Source: Hymenopus coronatus (Eukaryota > Arthropoda > Insecta > Mantodea > Hymenopodidae). From it: DNA of 64,000 nucleotides. The stretch spans positions 12,512,001 to 12,576,000 of the forward strand of contig CM060896.1 in the NCBI GenBank assembly GCA_030762935.1. The letters are read 5' to 3'. Made by a program: the position numbers and the translations under genes. The first letter of the stretch is position 1, and each line of letters opens with the position of its first letter. The notes beneath the pieces were generated by a model. It searched no databases, was not told where the DNA came from, and was given only the letters and a program-made list of their open reading frames with translations. Positions 58,985 to 64,000 of this stretch are shown one piece after another.

Positions 58985-59850
58985 TCTGATGTGTTCCATT
59001 CACATAACTTTCTCTACCTCTCTACAACAAAGTATTGTAAGAAAGCTTATGCTGCTATTTACTTCATCCTAATCGAGAAAAGTTAGCTGAAATAGTATTA
59101 TTACTTGCTTCCTTGAAAGAAGAAACGAAATAAGGGAGTGCCATAGGTTAAAGGGATAGTCAAAAGCTGGTTGCTATGTGACTGAAGTTCCTTTGTTGTA
59201 TGGACAGGAGTTGACAAATTCCTGTATGAGAAAAGTATAAGTTTTTTAACGCTGAAACAAAAAACAAGGAATGTCTAAAAACTGTTTAACTCCAGGATAA
59301 CATGTATATAACACAAACTGTGTATTTTAAGGCGCTCTACATTTTTTGTGTAGTAAGTTTTTATCTAATTCTTAGGGTTTAGTAGTTATTCAAAATTCCG
59401 TAAATTTCATCCAGAATAAAGAGGTCTTCAGAGACTATTCCCAGAAAATTCAACATATACATTTTATTTGTCAGGTAAATATCTTTAATATACGATATTT
59501 TAATCAAAATCTTTAGAGACATTTTTAAGATACTAAAAAAAATCGAAAAACGTTCCATGTAAGTGGTAGTTTGGACTGGGGGGATTTTTCTCAAAATCTT
59601 CGTGTAGCATCTCTGGAAGATACTAAGCTGAAATACCAAGTTTGGTATTTACCAACTTTTCGTTTTTGAGTTATCGTGTTCACAGACACACGAACACACG
59701 GACACACACACACACACGGACCTTTTTCTTAAAACACTTTTTTTTTTGGATACATATATTTCCGGTGAAATCTCGGTATCGAATTTTTGGGTGGAGTGCA
59801 ATACTTTCTCTATAGACTATGTACATAGTACGTATAGAGAAAGTAAAAAG
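58985..59850 (+). repeat. HINE-like element, full length
   Basis: From ATCTGATGTGTTCCATTCAC (58985) to the palindrome (CTATGTACATAGTACGTATAG) and GAGAAAGTAA at 59848. Among the best preserved copies; the CA tract (59703-59717) is short. Confidence 0.85.
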
Positions 59851-60324
59851 GATTTAACAAAATTTGTGTATTTTAACGAGATCTACATTTTTGAGTAGTA
59901 GGTTCTCGTCTATCACTTACTATTTACCAATTGTGTAAAATTCCGCAAAATTCATCCAGAAAAAAGATGTTCTCAGAGACAACTCCAAGGAAATTCAAGA
60001 AATGCATTTGATTTGGCATGTAAATATCTTAATACGTATAAGATATTTAATCAAAATCCTTAGAGCCATTTTTGAGAATATCAAAGCATAGTTTGGGATG
60101 GGGGGATTTTCTTGAAAATCTTCGTGTCGCATACTTGAAAGATTGGTATTTAACGTACTTTTCGTTTTTGAGCCATGACTCAGACACACACACACACATA
60201 AACGCAGAAGTTTTCCTAAAACAGCGTATTTTGGATTCTAGGGGTTCAGAACATATATTTTTGTTGAAATTCAATAGTAATTCCTTCTCTATACACTATG
60301 TACATAGAACGTGAAAAGAGAAAA
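59851..60324 (+). repeat. HINE-like element, 5' truncated
   Basis: Starts at the TTTTAACGAGATCTACATTT block and runs to the palindrome (CTATGTACATAGAACGTG) at 60296-60324, where duplicated segment B begins. Confidence 0.75.
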
Positions 60325-61068
60325 CAAAAAGAATGCACAGCTGATATTTGGTAAATCCCAGGAGCAAAGAAAAGCTTGAATGCGTGTTCAGAATACATCA
60401 ACAGTTTACAATTTCCAAATGTACTTTCAACAATTACTTTTGTCTCCGTTCTCCATCTCATTCAAAATTTTGTATAATACGGTGGTCATGTTTTCTCTGA
60501 GATTTCATATACAAATAAATAAAACGAAGACGATTAACATTTTCACATAAAGTTTCTAGCCATTTTTCATTTGGAGCAAGTTATAAATAGGTATTAAAGG
60601 TTTTAAAATTCATTCTCTATATATGCGAAACTAAAACTGAAAATTCCATTTGCTAGGTTGCGTAAAAGTATATCTAAGTAAGACTAACTTCAACATTTGA
60701 AATTCTTAAAGCTGGACAGTAATTTAGCTTTGAAATATGGTAACTGAAAGCAAAGTATTTTTAGAATTTTTATACTCTTAAAAACTCCAGCTCAAATGTT
60801 TATAAAAATATTTTCACTGTCATTTCCTGATATTATTTGTGGAAGAAATACATTTGTTATGGAACATAGTTTGACTAATCAGTATAGCAATAGAAAGTTC
60901 TTTTGAGGTTTACTATTGACATCTGAAACACATTAATGGGGAAAATATGTATTTTAATGGTGTAAAATACGTAAGCTAAACCGCAGACGTTTGAACCATT
61001 GCAACTTTTATCAAGCCTTGAGGTTGAATTACAAGCAAGAAAAGTTGAGCTCATCAAATGTTACTCAC

Positions 61069-61126
61069 CGGCCCTGGTGAAAGATATTAAGGTCAGAGAG
61101 ACCAGAAGAACAGAGACCGCCATCAT
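61069..61126 (-). CDS. first coding exon, signal peptide of an unknown secreted protein (copy B)
   Basis: Identical to the exon at 36874-36931: MMAVSVLLVSLTLISFTRAG from ATGATG at 61126, ending at the donor G|GTGAGTAA with the intron starting at 61068. The leader, the TATA-like box and about 100 bp of the intron start are also identical. Two identical first exons in the same orientation imply either two paralogous genes or one intact gene plus a duplicated 5' end. No downstream exon was recognised between this exon and copy A, where HINE-like copies and LINEs fill the space; in a repeat-swollen genome introns of that size are plausible. Family unknown. Confidence 0.6.
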
Positions 61127-61243
61127 CACGGACGGCGATGAGCGACGAGTCCCAGGTGACAGAATACAAAAACAGTAATAAAAGTCTACCTTTAAAATGA
61201 CACTCCTTTCTAAACAATTATCGGACGCTCTCTGCTCGGAGCG

Positions 61244-61251
61244 CATATAGA
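61244..61251 (-). promoter_or_regulatory. TATA-like box for copy B
   Basis: CCTCTATATGCGCTCC on the minus strand, identical in sequence and spacing to the one at 37049-37056. Confidence 0.4.
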
Positions 61252-61499
61252 GGACCACCAACGTCTGAATCTCCGCCTTGTTATGATGACATTTCTGAGC
61301 CACCGAGGCAGGCACGAAAACCGCTGCTAGGCGACCAAGCAAGCGCCTGCGTTATCGTTTCGCTAATTCTACCTGAATGAGTGATCGTAGGTATATTTTT
61401 ACTTTCTCTACACGTACATGTACATTGTGCGTAGAGAAGATATTGTATTCCACACAAATGTTCCATAACGAGATATAACATGTTTGGGACCCCATCCCC

Positions 61500-61844
61500 T
61501 TCTTTCACTCACATGACTTTCTCTAGCTGCTCTACATACAAACTTCATACAAAACATTGTTCTGCTTTCTACTCAATGCTAATCGAGATAAACATTAGCA
61601 GCATGCTTTTATTATTAGTTCCTTATAAGTAGAAGGGAACTAAGCGAATGCACTAGGCTAAAGTGATAGTCATAAGTTTTAAAAGCTGTCGTTATGCGGT
61701 TGTCATTTCAAATCGCTTCTTTGCTTCACAAAAGAAAAACGGACACTTCCTACCTAAGAAAAATATGAGTGAATAGCTTGGAAACGGTTACCTCCACAAC
61801 AAATATGCAAAGGACATAATTTGTGTCATTTTACGAGATCTACA
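61500..61844 (+). repeat. HINE-like 5' part
   Basis: 5' block CACTCACATGACTTTCTCTA at 61505; the first 230 bp belong to duplicated segment B. Preceded by a short opposite-strand 3' piece (61392-61499). Confidence 0.7.
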
Positions 61845-62600
61845 TAAACGTTAGTAGAAAATCATTCTTGTAAATAGAAGGGAAATAAGGAAATACACTA
61901 GACTAAACCGACAGTCACATGTTTTAAAATGTGGTTCATATAGGATTGAAAACCCTTTCTTTACGTAGTCAGAAGTTGAAAAGTTCCCGTATGAAAAAAG
62001 TATAAGTGAAAGTATTTTAAAACTGAAACTAATAACAAGGAATATGTCGGAAATGGTCAACTTTACGAAAAGAAATTGGGTTTTAACGAGATCTTCACTT
62101 TTTGTGTAGTAAATTTTTGTCTATCTCTTACGGTTTATCAGTTATACAAAATCCAGAAGAAAACAAAATCATCCAGAATAAAGATGTGTTCAGAGGCTAC
62201 TACCAGAAAATTCAAAATATATACTTTATTTTTAATGTAAATGTCGTTAATATACGGTATATTAATCAAAACCGTTAGAGCCATTTTGGAGAAAATAAAA
62301 TGTTTTGAAAACTTTTCCGTGTAAAGGGCAGTTGATGGTGGGGGATTTTCTTGAAAATCATTGTGTCCCATTCTTGGAAGATACTGAACTTAAATACCAA
62401 GTTTGGTATTTAATGGACTTTTCGTTTTTGAGCTATGCTGCTCACAGACACACATACGGACATGTTTCTAAAAATGCTGTTTTTGGATTCAGAGATTCAC
62501 AAAACATGTATTTTCTGTGAAATCTCGGCCTGGAATTTTTGGGTGTAATACAATATCCTCTGTATACTCTATGTACATTGTACGTGTAGAGAAAGTAATA
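61845..62600 (+). repeat. HINE-like element, 5' truncated
   Basis: Starts at AACGTTAGTAGAAAATCATT and ends in the palindrome (CTCTATGTACATTGTACGTG) with GTAGAGAAAGTAA at 62600. The 140 bp that follow are unassigned. Confidence 0.78.
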
Positions 62601-62744
62601 GATGCTATTTCGTTAATGAGACGAAGGTTGAAATGCCGCTTTTCATAACTTCACTTTTGAAGCAATTCTCAAAACCACAAACGACGTAAATTTCTTCCAT
62701 TTTATTGTTTCTGCCACTCAGATAGTAGGTGGCGAAAGTGTACT

Positions 62745-63010
62745 TCTGTAGGTGTGTGTGTGTGGGTGTGTGTGGGTGTGGGTGTGTGGGTGTGTGTGTG
62801 GGTGTGTGTGGCGCGCGCGCGCTAGTGTCTATAAACCTCATACCTCAAAATCGAAATTTGATACTTAAATTCAGCATCCCTAAAGAATGCGACATGAAGA
62901 TTTTCAAGAAATTCTCGCAAACGCAAGTACTTGTTTTGGTGCTCGTTGGAAATATTTTCGAAAATTTAGATTTTTGAAAAATGACTAACGCTTTTGATTT
63001 TTTACATTTA
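62745..63010 (-). repeat. HINE-like internal fragment, arm 2
   Basis: Begins with a GT/GC tract (62749-62821: GTGTGTGTGGG units, then GCGCGCGCGC) and continues to the TTTTTGAAAAATGACTAACG block. Counterpart of 55850-56150. Confidence 0.7.
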
Positions 63011-63358
63011 TATGAAAATAGAATATTTATTTGAACTTTCTATAGCCTTTGTCGACCTTAAAAGACAGTATGGACTTAAACACAATATCACTGTCTCTAT
63101 CTAACACATACATGTTGCCATTAGCTTTGTCCTTTTCTACTCTGGCGCTGTCGCCAAGTGACTAACAAAATGGTGTACATTTAAATTGTTACAATTTTCA
63201 GCTTTTCCTTTGCAGAACTTTTTCTCTATCAGATTATATATTTTCAGAGCCTTTCTGTGGAGACAAATGTCTTAGGAAAACGTGTTTTTTCAGTAAAAGT
63301 CCCACATTTCCTTGCCTAGTTTGAATTCTCTCTCTATCTTTAGAAGATAAGCGTTATT
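63011..63358 (-). repeat. inverted-duplication arm 2, linked unique segment
   Basis: Opposite-strand counterpart of 55489-55849, including CTCTGGCGCTGTCGCCAAGT. About 6.7 kb separate the inner edges of the arms. Confidence 0.7.
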
Positions 63359-64000
63359 ATTGCTTTCTCTACACGTATACTATGTACATAGTGTATAGAA
63401 AAGGTAATGAGTTCCATCCTAAAACTCGATTCCGAGATTTCACCGGAAATACATGCTTTGAGACCTCTGATCCCCCCCCCCCAAATGTTAGAAAAATATC
63501 CCTGTGTGAGTCAGTCTGGGGTGTGTGTGTGTGGGCTAATAAAAGAAAAAACCGTTAGATGCTAAACTTGATATTTAAGTTTATCATCATCCAAGGATTC
63601 GACAGGAAGATTTTGAAGAAAACTCTACCACCCCCAAATACCCTTTACATGGAACATTTTTCGAAATTTGGATTTTATCAAAAATGGCTTTAGCGATTTA
63701 GATTAACTTACTGCATTTTTAAGACATTTATATGGCAATTAAAACCTATATCTTGAATTTTCTGGGAATAGCCTCTAAAGACCTTTTTATTCTGAATGAA
63801 TTTTGCCGAATTTTGCGTGACTGGTAAACGTAAAAGATGGAAAAAAACTTACTATGCAAAAATGTAGAACACGTTAAAACAGCCACTTTATGTTATATAC
63901 GTTTTTTCGAGGAAGTGGACCATTTCGTATATATTCCTTGTTATTTGTTTCAGATTTAAAATACTTAAGCCGATGTCCCAAGGTCAAATATTTTGGTCCA
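63359..64000 (-). repeat. HINE-like element, arm 2, cut by window edge
   Basis: Palindrome with the ATAC variant (TATACTATGTACATAGTG at 63378) as in arm 1. Runs beyond the end of the window. Contains a C run at 63473-63482 where arm 1 has a T run. Confidence 0.75.

Larger units (their letters stand above)
60325..61730. repeat. duplicated segment B (partner 36129-37545)
   Basis: Same order of blocks as segment A with a constant offset of 24195 across the identical core (60957-61430). The flanking 600 bp on the left and 300 bp on the right carry scattered substitutions and indels. Confidence 0.85.

Overview
The window is eukaryotic: AT-rich, intron-style DNA with no operons, made almost entirely of repeats and dead mobile elements. 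Non-LTR retrotransposons, mariner, tRNA-derived SINEs, many (CATA)n/(CA)n microsatellites and a microsatellite-bearing hairpin-ended element together suggest an invertebrate, most likely a lophotrochozoan such as a mollusc. That assignment is an inference; no gene here fixes the species. No complete host gene is visible, nor any rRNA or true tRNA gene.

The commonest component is one non-coding family of about 1 kb, present as roughly 35 whole or broken copies and covering perhaps 40% of the window. It begins near CTGATGTGTTCCATTCACAT, has a subterminal ACTTTCTCTAC, several internal palindromes and a (CA)n tract, and ends in a palindrome around CTATGTACATAG whose arm repeats GTAGAGAAAGT. This resembles non-autonomous Helentron elements (HINE/DINE-1 type); I call it the HINE-like family and give its strand as 5' to terminal palindrome.

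Layout: 1-6.3 kb, HINE-like copies, a mariner insertion and two LINE fragments; 6.4-9.2 kb, a 41/42-bp minisatellite; 9.2-19.5 kb, HINE-like copies, a 63-bp minisatellite and SINEs; 19.6-22.7 kb, a 24-bp array that keeps a 1000-codon reading frame; 23.1-30.7 kb, a 90/91-bp satellite split by a SINE; 30.7-34.0 kb, a degenerate array rich in TGACTCA, also split by a SINE; 34-44 kb, HINE-like copies, giant microsatellites and a GC-rich gag-like element; 44.3-48.8 kb, a nearly complete but dead LINE nested in a HINE-like copy; 50.3-52.1 kb, a second LINE; 52-64 kb, more HINE-like copies and a large inverted duplication.

The best host-gene signal is a pair of identical first exons on the minus strand (about 36.87-37.03 and 61.07-61.22 kb). 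Each has a TATA-like box, a short leader, a signal peptide and a consensus splice donor. They sit in an old duplicated segment but are identical over 474 bp while the flanks have diverged. Downstream exons were not found.
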